Origin: Hyperoplus lanceolatus
Taxonomy: Eukaryota > Chordata > Actinopteri > Uranoscopiformes > Ammodytidae
Assembly (NCBI GenBank): GCA_026929865.2
Contig: CM049407.1
Span: 32,827,501-32,891,500 of the forward strand
Direction of reading: 5' to 3'
Length of the DNA: 64,000 nucleotides
The notes below the pieces were generated by a model, which had not been told where the DNA came from, ran no database searches, and was given only the letters and a program-made list of their open reading frames with translations. The position numbers and the translations under genes are program-made. Positions 11,714 to 23,151 of this stretch are shown piece by piece. Numbering within the stretch: the stretch's first letter is position 1; every line of letters begins with the position of its first letter.

Positions 11714-12950
11714 CAGTGATTCTTGAGAACCGGGACAAAAGGCCGTCTTCCATATGTAAGACGGCTGTTATCTTTAAAAATAAAAATATTGGGGCGCCCT
11801 TAGCTCTGTTGTTAGGGCGTCGGGTTCGATTCCAGCCCGCGGTCGTTCTCTGCATGTCACTCCCCTCTCTGCCCCATTTCAACTCTGTCTCTACACTATC
11901 AATAAAAAGCATAAAAATGCCCAAAAAATATCTTAAAAAAATAAAATATTTAAAATTGTAGATGTTATTAGGGATTAAGAATAGAATGTCTGGAGCACAA
12001 TTATCCCCTTAAATTTAATTTTATCATTATTATGTCAAATATATGACACTTGTCATCTTCTCACGACGTCCAAAACAGTGTGTCCACAGAGAGGGTTTCA
12101 ATCTTTCATATGCAATAAAACCTATTAAAAATTTACTTTAATGATTAAAAAGTGCTTTTTTCATTAAAAGCAATACTAAATAATCTCTCATATCAACAAA
12201 AACTTTTTCTTCAACACATTCTTGTTTTATATGGTTTCAAAGTGTTGGGACACTTTTTGTCACCACTGTCAGACAATCCATTAAAATGTAATAAAATCAG
12301 CCAAAATAAGGGGCAGATGTCACTGTGAAGGACCTCTTATCACATTCTACCTCTGCAGTATACGATAGAGTCAGACAGGCTCTGATAAGTGTTGTAGTTT
12401 TAGAATATTTTACATTCCAAATCTTGAAAGTCCTGCGTCACAACCATGATACGTCAACTCCGACTTACAATTTCTGAAGAAATTATTTGAAATTTTTCGA
12501 TCATTTTATTTTCCTGAAGTAGTTCATACTAGCACCTATCATCAACAGAAAAACCAAATGGCTACTAGAAAAACTAAATTTGTTCTGTTTAAGAAATGTT
12601 AAATATGTCAACACCAAAAAAATTTTTTTTTTTCATACACATTTTGAAAATATCTTTTGTGGCCTCTGTCAGTCTTGTTGAATATTTGTGATCACTATAC
12701 ATCTCATGGGTCTAGCATACATTGAGGGAAAATGTATTTGTGTTTTTGGTGTCTGACGGTGTTGACACACAATAAGGAATGGCAAGCTTAAAAGCCCATT
12801 TTGATAAAAAGGACAAAAGCTGGGAGGTTGTGTCAAAGCTTAGCTCAGTAGCTTTGTTGGATACATACATGTAATTTAATTTGCCTAAACATAGAGTTTG
12901 TATTTTTTCAACATTGCACCCTGTTTTGTCCCACTTCTCAAGAATCACTG
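11714..12950. mobile_element. TIR DNA element, non-autonomous
   Basis: The ends form a 27-bp inverted repeat beginning CAGTGATTCTTGAGAA and continuing to GGGACAAAA, with two mismatches. A CAAT tetranucleotide lies next to both ends and may be the target duplication. The interior is AT-rich without a transposase frame. SINE copy 3 is inserted near its left end. The superfamily is unknown to me. Confidence 0.75.
11791..11940 (+). mobile_element. tRNA-derived SINE, copy 3
   Basis: Same family as copies 1, 2 and 4. It has a TAGCTCTGTTG A-box region, a GGGTTCGATTCC B-box, the CTCTGCCCCATTTCA body and the ATAAAAATGCC tail. Part of the head between the boxes is deleted. Short AT-rich repeats (ATAAAAATATT / ATAAAATATTT) flank it. 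It lies inside the TIR element at 11714-12950. Confidence 0.85.
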
Positions 12951-13189
12951 CAATAACAAGCTGTAATGTCACAATTTAGCACTACCTGAACATAAATGTT
13001 GCCCTCCTTTCCTTTTGGCCTGCAAATCTGTCAATGACAACGTTTACATGTTCAGCACATTCTGATTACGGTCCATATTCCGTTTGAGACAATATTCCAA
13101 ATAAGGTGTTTACATGCGCAGCAGCTACTGGGATATTCCCGTTTACATGTCAATCAGCATATTCTGTTAGTTAGGGGTTCAAGGTTGTT
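12951..13189. other. amot intron, repeat-like, no gene
   Basis: The stretch at about 13045-13170 carries alternating GTTTACATG and ATATTCC motifs of the kind seen in short fish TIR elements. No ends could be fixed. Confidence 0.35.
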
Positions 13190-14345
13190 GGCATCTTCTT
13201 ATACAGTTGTGAGTGGACGACTATTCAATATTGCTTCTACTTCACATGACAGTGGAAAGACTTTCATCATCAAGGGCTTGCTGCTTTGTGATGGTTAGCA
13301 ATATTCTTTTCAATTATCTTAGGACTGACATTATGTGGTTCCTACCACTGCGTCCAGTTTGTATGTGAATGTGCTCAAGAATCAAGTTGGATACATGGTG
13401 CTGTTTGGGCAAAATGGCAGGGTGTTCTGTTTCTTCAGGCATTGCCAGTCTACTGAGTGCCACTAACTCTTAGCACTCCATGTTCCAATTTTGGATCCAA
13501 CTTAAAGATTGAGCTTCTTAACATTTGAGATGCCTTTCTTCAGGGTTGCAATCAACATAACATTGCGTTAATGGATCATTCTGCTGGAATGGTAGCTTGT
13601 TTTGATGATGACCATCTTTTGTCTACTGGTAGGTCTTCTCTGGGAAGTCATGATTGTGCTGCTAAATCGTAAGGTAATTTAAGTTCACTACTGATATGGG
13701 GTTACTGAAGATGTGACTCGGACTATTATGTCAGGGCTGTCTTTGTATAATGTTCCATTCACAACCCATCCAAGCTTGGTTTCACCTGCATAAGGCCCTT
13801 TTCCTTTACTGTTGATCACTTTCCAGGGCTCCATCAACTGTGGTGCATCACTTCCTATCAATAGGCCAACATCTAAATAAATCTGGACTAACTTCACTTT
13901 GTTTAAGTAGTCCCACTCATTTATTGCCTCTTGAGTAGGAATATCTCTGCTTAATGGAATTTTGTCTTTGACGTACGTAGTTTCATGAAGTCACATTTTT
14001 CAAAACTTGATATTTCTAGAGCAGATATCATGTCAACAGGGTGATTCTCTCTTGACCTAAAGTTCTCAGCAGGATGTTTGTCTTTCTTCCCTTGGCATGC
14101 AGGTGTTTCTTCAGAGACTCTGTAAAAAAGCTTTACCTGCTCCCTGGGTCCAGAAAGGCGTAGGTTTGCACACCACTGTTAGATAGTTTTATTTGAACCA
14201 GGTTTCGTTTAGAGCCATATCTTCCAATATCCTTTTGCATTTCTTCTTTATCCTTTGATGCTTCAAGAGTGTCGATTTCAGCACGTTTCAGCAATGTCTG
14301 TTTCCAAAGCCAGAGCCTCCTGTCTAGCTTGAAATTTATCACAAA
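13190..14345 (-). pseudogene. BEL/Pao LTR retrotransposon pol, decayed
   Basis: Reading the minus strand from 14345 downwards gives protease-like QIKLSNSGVQTYAFLDPGSR (DPGS in place of the usual DTGS). TNILLRTLGQERITLL follows, then DVGLLIGSDAPQLMEPWKVI with LGWVVNGTL (the region after the protease in Pao pol). Near 13440-13330 it reads HPAILPKQHHVSNLILEHIH, the zinc-binding region before the integrase. The blocks are in the right order but in different frames, and the reverse transcriptase and RNase H are deleted. No LTRs were recognised. Confidence 0.75.
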
Positions 14346-15195
14346 TTAAATTATTCGTCTCACAAACATATGGATCCAAAAACAATCCACGCACTGTACA
14401 CAATGAAATCCATTCAATCCAATAGCTGATCGAAGTCCTCAGTTGAGTTTTTCAACTTCTGTTCTGGCTGTCTACTTCAATTTTAAAACATAAGCCAGTC
14501 GGACACCCTGAGACGAGTTTGATGGCTGGCCTCGTTCATGATTTCTCATTTCTACAGGTATGGAATCGCTCAATTGACAAACGTTACGTCACTTGAAGGC
14601 GGGTGTCTGTTGAAGTTTTAAACTATTGGATCTGCCCAGTGCCACTCTGGATCTGCAAACCAATCGCATAATGTTTGGTAGTGACTTATGTCATGCACCA
14701 GCTTCTGACTACAACTGAAACTGGCACATGACCTCAACGTCATTGTTCTCAGCCACTCCCTCTGTTCGCTGATTGGACCGTCAAAAATCTGGACAGAGAA
14801 AACCTGTGAATATACCGCAGGCCCAGACTGACTACTGAATGGAAATGAAAATTGAGCGGAAGTACGTAGGCGGGTGGTGCCAGGCTAGGCTTAACGTGGG
14901 TAAACAAAACAAATCAAATTGTTCAAAGTATCAAATCAAATAAACCCTAATAAATCAAATCAGCACAAACAAAGAGTGTGCCTTAATTAGTTTCGGTGGC
15001 TGAAGAGCTTGCATTGAAAAACTATTTCTCTGTGTGGCATCTCTTGCCATCTCGCACAACTGGTATAATTAACCTTTCAAAATGTGATGACGTCATTGGC
15101 TGACGTTGGTCACAGCTCACTTGGCTGGAAATATTCTAATAAAATAAATAAACAAAAATGGCTCCAACAGTGACATTTTACTGCATGTTCGAAAT
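14346..15195. other. amot intron, nothing recognised
   Basis: I find no coding frame or clear repeat ends. Part may belong to the BEL/Pao remnant or to the 5' end of the Tc1-like element that follows. Confidence 0.4.
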
Positions 15196-15566
15196 ATGGC
15201 TAAGTCAAGAGAATTGTCTAACAAGCAAAGACAATATATGATTTCCTTGCACAAACAAGACAAATGATACAAAAAGATAGCAAAGGCACTGAATGTTCCT
15301 AGAGATACAGTTGGAAGAATTGTTCACAAGTTCAAAGGTAAAAGAACAGTGGCTTCACTACCTGGACAAGGCATGAAGAAGAAGCTTTCAACGGCTGCCA
15401 CCAGAGTCCTGAAGAGGTGACTGCAAAAGACTTGGTAGCAGCACTCAATGATGTTTCAGTTTGCACAGTAAAACATACTTAATGATGAAGGTCTCCATGC
15501 GCTAACACCAAGACGTACACCACTATTGAGCAAAAAAGTCTCCTGCAATATGCTCACAACCACATA

Positions 15567-17138
15567 CAGTGGAGGAAATAAGTATTTGATCCCTCACCGA
15601 TTTTGTAGGTTTGCCCACTTACAATTAAATGAACGGTCTATAATTTTAAAGCTAGGTTTATTTTAACAGTGATAGACAGAATTTCAAAAAGAAAATCCAG
15701 AAAATCACATTTAAAAAAAAGATTATTTTGCATTTCATTGAGTGAAATATGTATTTGATCCCCTACCAACCATAAAGAATTCTGGATCCCACAGATTAGT
15801 CCTTGTGCTTAAAAAAAGTATTCCTAATCTCAGCTAGTTTCCTGTTTAAAGCACACCTGTCTCAACTTGTTACCTGTATAAAAGACACCTGTCTACAGAG
15901 CCAATAAATCAAACTCCAACATCTCCATCATGGGCAAGACCAAAGAGCTGTCTAAGGATATCAGGGACAAGATTGTAGACCTGCACAAGGCCGGAATAGA
16001 CTACAAGACCATTGGCGAGAAGGAAACAACTGTTGTTGCGATTATCCGAAAATGAAAGAAACATAAAATTACCATCAATCTCCCTCGGTCTCGGGCTCCA
16101 TGCAAGATCTCACCTTGTGGGGTATCACTGATGATGAGAAAGGTGAGGGATCAGCCCAGATCTACACGGGAGGAGCTTGTTTATGATCCCAAGGCAGCTG
16201 GGACCACAGTCACCAACCATTGGTAACACACTATGCCGTAATAGATTGAAATCCTGTAGTGCCCGTAAGGTCCCCCTGCTCAAGAAGGGACATGTACAGG
16301 ACCTTCTGAAGTTTGCCAATGAACACCTGAACGACTCAGAGAATGCTTGGGAGAACGTGATGTGGTCAGCTAAGAACAAAATCAAGTTTTTTAGATCATA
16401 GTGACTCACCATGCTTGGAGGAAGAGGAATTCTGACTATGACCCCAAGAACACCATCCCCACAGTCAAGCATGGAGGTTGAAGCATTATGCTTTGGGGGT
16501 GTTTCTCTGATAAGGGGACAGGTGGACTTCACTGCATCGAGGGAACTATGGATGGGGCTATGTACCATGATAATACTGGGTGACAACCTCTTTCTCTCAG
16601 CCAGGTCCGTTTAAAATGGGTTGTGGATGGGTCTTCCAGCACGTCAATGACCCTAAAAATACAGCAAAGGCAACAAAGGAGTGGCTCAAGAATAAGCACA
16701 TTAAGGTCATGGAGTGGCCTAGCCAGTTTCCGGACCTTATTCCAATAGATCTGTGGAGGGAGCTGAAGCTCAAGCGACAGCCTCGAAACCTTAAAGATTA
16801 AGAGAGGATCTGCAAAGAGGAGTGGTCCAAATATCCTCCTGAGATACGTGCAAACCTGGTCATCAACTACAAGACACGTCTGACCTCTGTACTGGCCAAC
16901 AAGGGTTTCTCCACCAAGTACTAAGCAATGTTTTGATAGGGGATCAAATACTTATTTCATTCAATGAAATGCAAAATTATTTCTATCTTTTTTTATGTGA
17001 TTTTCTGGATTTTCTTTTTGATATTCTGTCAATCACTGTTAGAATAAACCTAGCATTACAATTATAGACAGTTAATTTCATTGTAAGTGGGAAAACTTAC
17101 AAAATCAGTGAGGGATCCAATACTTTTTTCCTCCACTG
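15567..17138 (+). mobile_element. Tc1-like transposon, nested, complete ends
   Basis: The element is 1,572 bp, flanked by TA on both sides (15565-15566 and 17139-17140). Its inverted ends begin CAGTGGAGGAAATAAGTATT and continue for about 130 bp with mismatches. It inserted into a TA of the older Tc1-like copy. The transposase inside is dead. Confidence 0.9.
15930..16924 (+). pseudogene. Tc1-like transposase, decayed
   Basis: It starts [20 protein letters not shown], the N-terminal DNA-binding helix region. Later pieces in shifting frames include [23 protein letters not shown], a remnant of the DNDPKHT block near 16650 and [19 protein letters not shown] near 16712-16760. The end is STKY and a stop at 16922-16924. 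The length fits the usual ~340 codons, but there are many stops and frameshifts. Tc1 transposases cut and paste the element at TA sites using a DDE triad. This copy cannot make one. Confidence 0.85.
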
Positions 17139-17680
17139 TATATAAGCAACAGAGGTTTTGGGATTCTGCTCTGTACAGCAAATGAAGCATATGCTGAAAA
17201 AAAACACCCTGGCTTCAGCGAATCATGGCAGGGGCTCGTGATGCTCTTGGGCTGCTTTGCTTCCTCTGGCACTGAAAAACTGCACTGTGACTCAAATATC
17301 GATCAAATATCAGGAAATCTTTGGAGAAAATGTCATGCCGTCTGTGAGGAAGCTGAAGCTTGGACCTTCCAACAGGACAATGACCCCAAGCATACCTCAA
17401 AGTCATACAATGCTTGGTTTCAGAAGAAGTCATGGAAGTTTCTAGAGTGGCCATCACAGACACCTGACTTGAATCACATAAAAAGTCTGTGGTGGGAATT
17501 AAATAAGGCTGTTGTAGCACGAAAACCAACAAATTAACGTGTATGGAAGCAATTGCCTATGAGCTAAGTTTGCTAATGAACGAACCAGAAGCTGGTGACT
17601 GGCTATGCATTACGTTTGCAGCAGGTCATAAAAGGAAAAGGTTGCTCTACTAAGTACTGAAACACTTGTCATGAAGGGGT

Positions 17681-18205
17681 CGAATAATTTTGAGACTGCA
17701 GAAGTCATTAAAAGTGGCATTTTGTGTTGGATTTGAAACCACTTGTGATATTATTAATGTTAAGCAATTTGAATTGTTCTTGTTGTATTTCTTTATTGCA
17801 AACAGCTTAAAGTTTGTATATTTTGCCTTTTTATATTCTATAAATCTAATTTGCAATGTTGAATATTTTAGATTTTTATACTGTATACTGAATTATACTG
17901 TGTATATACTGTATATGCTTTCATTTAGGCTACCATGTTTCCGTATCATCATCATTTGCATCTTCAGTGACAGGTGTAGAATTGTATTGCATAACATGAC
18001 ATGTTACATTGTGGGATTAATGGCAGAAAGCCGTGTACATCATGGACACAATTTTTTTGTTTTTATGCAATTAATAGCGAATGATTTTGTCTTTATTCTG
18101 CTGAACTAGGTGTGTGTTAATTTATAAGAATAGAGGTTTATAAAACAGACACTGTAAATCAGAAATGCTTATCCTTTTGTGATGTTCTTTGTCATCTCTG
18201 TTTAG
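17681..18205. other. amot intron, nothing recognised
   Basis: AT-rich sequence up to the TTTAG acceptor of the last coding exon. A chance open frame is present, with no family resemblance. Confidence 0.5.
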
Positions 18206-18339
18206 ATGTGCAAGTATTTCATAGCAGCACCCTGGAACGTAGGCTCCCCATCCAGTCTCACCCACAGCAGCAGGCCATCCCTCCAGCCCCGCCCAACCAA
18301 CAGGAAGTGGACAACGACATGGTGGAGATCCTCATCTGA
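18206..18339 (+). CDS. amot: Angiomotin-like protein, last coding exon with stop
   Basis: The acceptor is CTGTTTAG. The first two bases complete a codon split with 11374-11628. The exon encodes VQVFHSSTLERRLPIQ, a Gln/Pro-rich stretch, and NDMVEILI followed by TGA. VFHSxTLERxxPIQ is shared with AMOT as I recall it. The C-terminal EILI is a class-type PDZ ligand; angiomotins use this tail to bind PDZ scaffolds at junctions. From memory mammalian AMOT ends EYLI and AMOTL2 ends EILI, so the tail alone would suggest AMOTL2 while the rest suggests AMOT. Over the six exons the frame totals 1,101 bases without a stop. Confidence 0.93.
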
Positions 18340-18950
18340 ACCTATGACACCCCCCATAAATATCATCCAAACGAATGATTGGATGGCAGCTCCATTTGAT
18401 CAACACATCTACAGACATGTAAATCATCCCAGTCCCCTCTACAAACCTACAGCTCTGAGAGGTTCTCTCGGTGTGGGTCAGTCAAACACAGACATGTGCA
18501 ATTATTCAAACACTTACAGACCTACTGGAATTTTTTTTTTAATTCTTTATTACTTCACTAAACATTGTTCAACAACATCTTAAGAAAAAAACAAGTAAAT
18601 AAGCAGAAGTGTTTTGCTTCTTCCTGTTTGATTTCAGCTTCTGCCTTTTTTAAATGAGTGCATTAATATGAAGTGGTACTGGAACTTAAATGTGTAAAAG
18701 TTCATACCTTTTTTTTAACTTTTGTGATGCAACTTTGAAAGACATCTGTGCGCCTTTCACAACAAAAACTGCAAAGGCTTCTAATGTAAGTTGAATGAAA
18801 CCATGTCAATATGCTTGTAAAGTTTGTCCCAGTTATCATTGTGTGATGGATTTCTTTTTTATATATATTCAAAAAGATCTCTCCACACCTGAGTGGATGT
18901 GGGGTGCGTTGGAGGAAGGTGCAGTAAAGCTATAGAAAAAAACTCACTGA
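18340..18950 (+). other. amot 3' UTR (putative)
   Basis: The sequence follows the stop codon. No AATAAA is seen before the SINE at 18988. AGTAAA at 18923-18928 is a possible weak signal, and the next AATAAA (19296-19301) lies in the SINE tail. The 3' end is therefore uncertain. Confidence 0.4.
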
Positions 18951-18987
18951 CACTGTCTAGTTTCTCACTGATAATGATTTATTATTT

Positions 18988-19310
18988 GGGGCGGCAGTAG
19001 ATTAGTCTTCAGGGACTTGGGTGCGAGACCGTAGGGTTGCTGGTTCAAGTCCTACACAGACCAATATTGGAGTGTGGACTAGTAGCTAGAGAGGTGTCGG
19101 TTCACATCCTGGGCTCTGCTGAGGTGACCCTTGAGCAAGGCACCGGACCCTTTAACTGCTCAGAGCACCATCTCTGTGAGACTGGCTGCCCAACACTGTC
19201 ATCTCTCAATTCAATGCATGCGAATACTGTAGGTCCTGCTTGCATGTCTGTATTTCGGGCTAACAGAGTGTCAATTGAATTTCCCCCAAGTGACTAATAA
19301 AATGTTTTCT
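18988..19310 (+). mobile_element. tRNA-derived SINE of a second family
   Basis: The head runs from GGGGCGGCAGTAG to the B-box-like GGTTCAAGTCC. A core CCTTGAGCAAGGCACCGGACC and a tail ending in TGACTAATAAAATG follow. The layout is that of a common fish SINE. Its tail supplies the first AATAAA downstream of amot. Confidence 0.75.
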
Positions 19311-19333
19311 TCTCATTAGAAATAACGCAACAT

Positions 19334-19519
19334 GGGGGGCGCCTTTAGCCCAGTTGGTAAGGCGTCCCCCTCCTGGGCCGGGCCCAACAGCAGACACGGG
19401 TTCGATTCCCACCCACGGTCGTTCTCTGCATGTCACTCCCCTCTCTGCCCCATTTCACCTCTGTCTCTCTGCACTGTCAATACAAGCATAAAAATGCCCA
19501 AAAAATATTTAAAAAAAAA
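19334..19519 (+). mobile_element. tRNA-derived SINE, copy 4
   Basis: A perfect 16-bp duplication AGAAATAACGCAACAT lies at 19318-19333 and 19520-19535. Both tRNA boxes and the full body are present (TAGCCCAGTTGG, GGGTTCGATTCC, CTCTGCCCCATTTCACC). It is the best preserved copy in the window. Confidence 0.95.
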
Positions 19520-19619
19520 AGAAATAACGCAACATTTAAGTCAACAGACGTTGCCTGATGAAGGTCTGTGACTGAACATTACCTTATTATTATTAGCAAG
19601 AAATATAACAGTGTGTATA

Positions 19620-19637
19620 TATATACATATATATATG

Positions 19638-19719
<82 letters not shown>
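19620..19719. repeat. (AT)n microsatellite
   Basis: Nearly pure TA dinucleotides, with short GTGTGTGCA interruptions on the left. It can fold on itself. The Tyr/Ile open frames over it are artefacts. Confidence 0.95.
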
Positions 19720-19720
<1 letters not shown>

Positions 19721-19739
19721 ATATATCCGCAAGCCATCC

Positions 19740-19895
19740 GCAAGCTACAGGTGCAGCTCCGCTATCGTCTCACCTCTTTTGCACCGGGTCAAAGGGCAAT
19801 ATAGAAGTGCGATTAATCTGCATTAATTTTTTTAATCGCATACATTTTTCTGTGATTAATTAATCGAAATTAACGCGTTAATTTGACAGCCCTAC
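19740..19895. mobile_element. hAT-like element end
   Basis: The stretch has GATTAATCTGCATTAATTTT, GATTAATTAATCG and a terminal TTTGACAGCCCTA. This matches the end of a common fish non-autonomous hAT-type repeat, as I remember it. The partner end was not found. Confidence 0.4.
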
Positions 19896-20763
19896 TTGTT
19901 AAATAACACTTAATAAACGCAAAATAGTGCTGAATAAGGATTACCTAAATACAATCCATCAATCAGCAATGCTCTTTGTGACCCGTGTACATTCTCTATA
20001 AAGCAATATTAAACATACTGAAAATGCTAAAATATTCCCAACTGGAAATCAATTCATGACAACAATCTGTTATCAACACAATGCAGTCACAATTTTAAAA
20101 AGAAAGAAAATGTTATTTAATTTAGAATATTTAGTTTTATTTGGAAACACGGCTCTCACATTTGACAAGAATACCTCCAACTCCAAAATAGTTTCTTCAA
20201 CAAATTATATATAGTTTAATGATTTTCTCTGGAAGGAACAAACAGGAGGAAAATTATTACTAACAGCAATGGTGAAACAAGACAGTCAGGTTTAATAGGT
20301 AAATGTAAAATATATGTATTTTCTACTCTCTTCCTTGAAATGTATATCATTGTTGCAACATAAACAAAAATAAAATACACTAAGAACGTAACAGTTCCAT
20401 TTTTAAACAAAATAATGATCACTCTGTTGTGACTAAACACTAGTTTAACCTGGCCCTAACACTGTTATTTCAATGAGCACATATGTATTTTATTTAACCT
20501 TTATTTATACTTGAAAGATCAGTTGAGGGGTGACCCTCATGTATAATCCCTTGCTCTCTTTAGATCCAATTATTGGGTTTGCTGGCCACTCCAGGCCTGT
20601 GGTGCTCGTCTCCAAATGAAGCAGCTGGAATCCAAGAATCTTGTCTAATCACCCAGTTGATGTATGGAAATTAAAATAATCAGTAAACAGTTCAAATGCA
20701 TTTTTGTTTCCTTTATCTAAATCATAATATAATCGCATTACGGTCCCACACTCTGTATTATTA

Positions 20764-23151
20764 CCATACTTATTCTTACTTCTTCTGACTTCTTCCTCAC
20801 ATTTTCTAGCTGCTTCTCCTCCCACACCGTTTCACGCAGACATGCAAAAATTTCACACAACGTGCGCCTCAACCCCGCGGGGTGTGATATTATACAGTTT
20901 TTTGAATTTCCGCTAGGGGGCGCTGTTATGAAGTCCCGACTGAAAGAACTTTGAGAGGCCACGCCCCGCACACCGTAACTCCAATTGACTTAAAATTTCT
21001 CACACAGGTTTATGTTAGGGTGCTCTACAAAAAAGCCTCTGGGACCATAAAAATTCTTCTGGGAATATTTCCCGCTAATTAGCATAAACTGAAAAACAGC
21101 GTGTTATCCACAACTTTCTGAAATTTGACTGTATTAACACCAAATTTCTCGTGAAGCCCCGGGGGACTACAATAAACATACCCGTAAAAGATTAGTAGGA
21201 CAACTTGAAAAACATGGCCGCCATTGACCAAATAGTTTACGCAGGGGCGGGGCTTAATAACACGTTGGCCATAACTCCTTAACCATAGGTCCTATCATCA
21301 TCAAACTTGCTGGGTGTGTGCAGAAGTCATGTGGTAGCATGTCCCTCGAAGCTTATCGCGATTAACCCATAGGGGGCGCCACAGGGGCGGGGCCTATCCA
21401 CAAATTGGCCATAACTCCTTAACCATAGGTCCTATCATCATCAAACTTGCTGGGTATGTGCAGAAGTCATATGGTAGCATGTCCCTCAAAGCTTATCGTG
21501 ATTAACCCGTAGGGGGCGCCACAGGGGCAGGGCCTATCCACAAATTGTTCACAACTCCTTAACCATAGGTCCTATCATCATCAAACTTGCTGGGTATGTG
21601 CAGAAGTCATGTGGTAGCATGTCCCTTTACCACATTAGGCTCCTCCCCTTTACCACATTAGGCTCCTCCCCTTTTCCAAATTAGGCTCCTCCCCTTTACC
21701 AAAGTAGGATCCTCCCCTTTACCACATTAGGCTCCTCCCCTTCACCACATTAAGCTCCTCCTCTTTACCAAATTAGGCTCCCCCTTTACCACGTTAAGCT
21801 CCTCCCCTTTACCAAATTAGGCTCCTCCCCTTTACCATATTAGGCTCCTCCCCTTTACCAAATTAGGCTCCTCCCCTTTACCACATTAAGCTCCTCCCCT
21901 TTACCAAATTAGGCTCCCCTTTACCACTTTAAGCTCCTCCCCTGCACCGCATTAGGCTCCTCCCCTTCACCAAATTAGGCTCCTCCCCTTTACCACATTA
22001 GACTCCTCCCCTTTACCAAATTAGGCTCCTCCCCTCTGTCGTATTAGGCTCCTCCCCTTTGTCACATTAAGCTCCTCCCCTTTACCAAATTAGGCTCCTC
22101 CCATTTACCACATTAGGCCCATCCCCTTTACAGTGTTAGGTTCCTCCCCTTTATCATATTAAGCCCCTCCCCTTTACCGCGTTAGGCTCCTCCCCTTTAC
22201 CTTTATAGCCTCTCGGACCATAGGGGTCAGCCATGATTATTTTTTTCGCCGCCATTGCCCAAAACGTTTACGCAGGGGCGGGGCTTATTAACAAGTTGGC
22301 CTGGGTATGTGCAGAAGTCATGTGGTAGCATGTCCCTCATAGCTTATCGAGATTAACCCATAGGGGGCGCCACAAATGCTGTTATTAAGCCCCGACTGAA
22401 GAAAGCTTGAGAGGCCACGCCCCGCACACCGTAAGTCCGATTGACTTGAAATTTCTCCCACAGGTGTATTTTAGGGTGCTCTACAAAAAATCTTGGATCA
22501 TTAAAGTCAACCTGGAAATATTTTCGCTAATTAGCATAAACTGAAAAACAGGGTTTTATCCACAACTTTGTCAAGTTTTACTTTATCAACACCAAATGTC
22601 TCACGAAGCCCCGGGGGACTATGACGCACGTCTCCGAAAAATATTAGTAGGATAGCTTGGAAAACAAGGCCGCCATTGACTAAAACGTTTATGCAGGGGC
22701 AGGGCTTAATAACAAATTGGCCATAACTAATTGATCATAGGTCCTATCATCATGAAACTTGCAGGATATGTGCAGAAGACATGTGGTAGCATGGCCCTCT
22801 AAGCTTGTCGAGATTAACCCATAGGGGCCCCCACAAATGCAAAAAACATCATTCAAAAATGCAATGTTTGACAGGCCACGCCCCTCGCCCCCCCTTCTTT
22901 CTTCCCTAACGTACATGACCTGAAATACAGTGAAGTCACATTCACTCTGTGGATTTCCAACCTATCATCACCAAATTGTATACACAGCATCAGGGGACGG
23001 CCACAACTCGGGACTGGAGTTCGGAAAGCCCGCGGCGGCGGTTCGTAGAAGCGTTCTGGCCCGGCCGACGGGCTGGGGCGCCGCCGAAGCGGGGATTGGC
23101 GGCCTGCGCAGGGCTGCCCGTACTTTCAAAATCTCCGTGGGATTTTCTAGT
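20764..23151 (-). mobile_element. Element E, copy E1
   Basis: This 2,388-bp copy lies in an 8-bp duplication TATTATTA (20756-20763, 23152-23159). The partner repeat at 35265-35285 carries the site without it. Its order on the minus strand matches copies E2-E4: an ACTAGAAAATCCCACGG end, a GC-rich segment, module 1, a 23-bp minisatellite, short ~140-bp repeats (three here), module 2 and an AGTATGG end. There are no terminal inverted repeats and no convincing ORF. It is shorter at the AGTATGG end than E2-E4, lacking TGGAGAG. Confidence 0.8.
21626..22203 (-). repeat. 23-bp minisatellite of E1, about 25 units
   Basis: The unit on + is TTTACCACATTAGGCTCCTCC plus CC, with CAAATT/CACATT and GGC/AGC variants. 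The + strand is pyrimidine-rich here and the other strand purine-rich. Confidence 0.92.

Larger units (their letters stand above)
15196..17680 (+). mobile_element. Tc1-like transposon remnant, split by a second Tc1-like element
   Basis: The left half (15196-15564) has a decayed N-terminus, MAKSRELSNKQRQYMISLHK and VPRDTVGRIVHKFKG, which is the paired-type helix-turn-helix of Tc1 transposases. The right half (17141-17537) has TFQQDNDPKHTSKSYNAWF and LEWPSQTPDLNHIKSLWWEL, the second and third catalytic blocks; the last acidic residue lies in the WWEL block. The middle is broken by stops. The 3' end runs to about 17680. Terminal repeats were not resolved. The two halves are contiguous once the inner element is removed. 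Confidence 0.8.

Noticed and set aside
11430..11924. 164-codon minus-strand ORF
   Set aside because: Antisense to an amot exon and to SINE copy 3; no recognisable protein.
18988..19297. Coding exon after amot (86-codon ORF)
   Set aside because: The sequence is a SINE with a tRNA-like head and an AATAAA-containing tail.
19541..19863. Tyr/Ile-rich ORFs
   Set aside because: Produced by the (AT)n microsatellite.
20764..23151. Calling element E a Helitron
   Set aside because: The CTAG-T end fits, but the opposite end lacks TC, the hairpin spacing is wrong, E1 shows an apparent 8-bp duplication, and no RepHel protein is present. Left unclassified.
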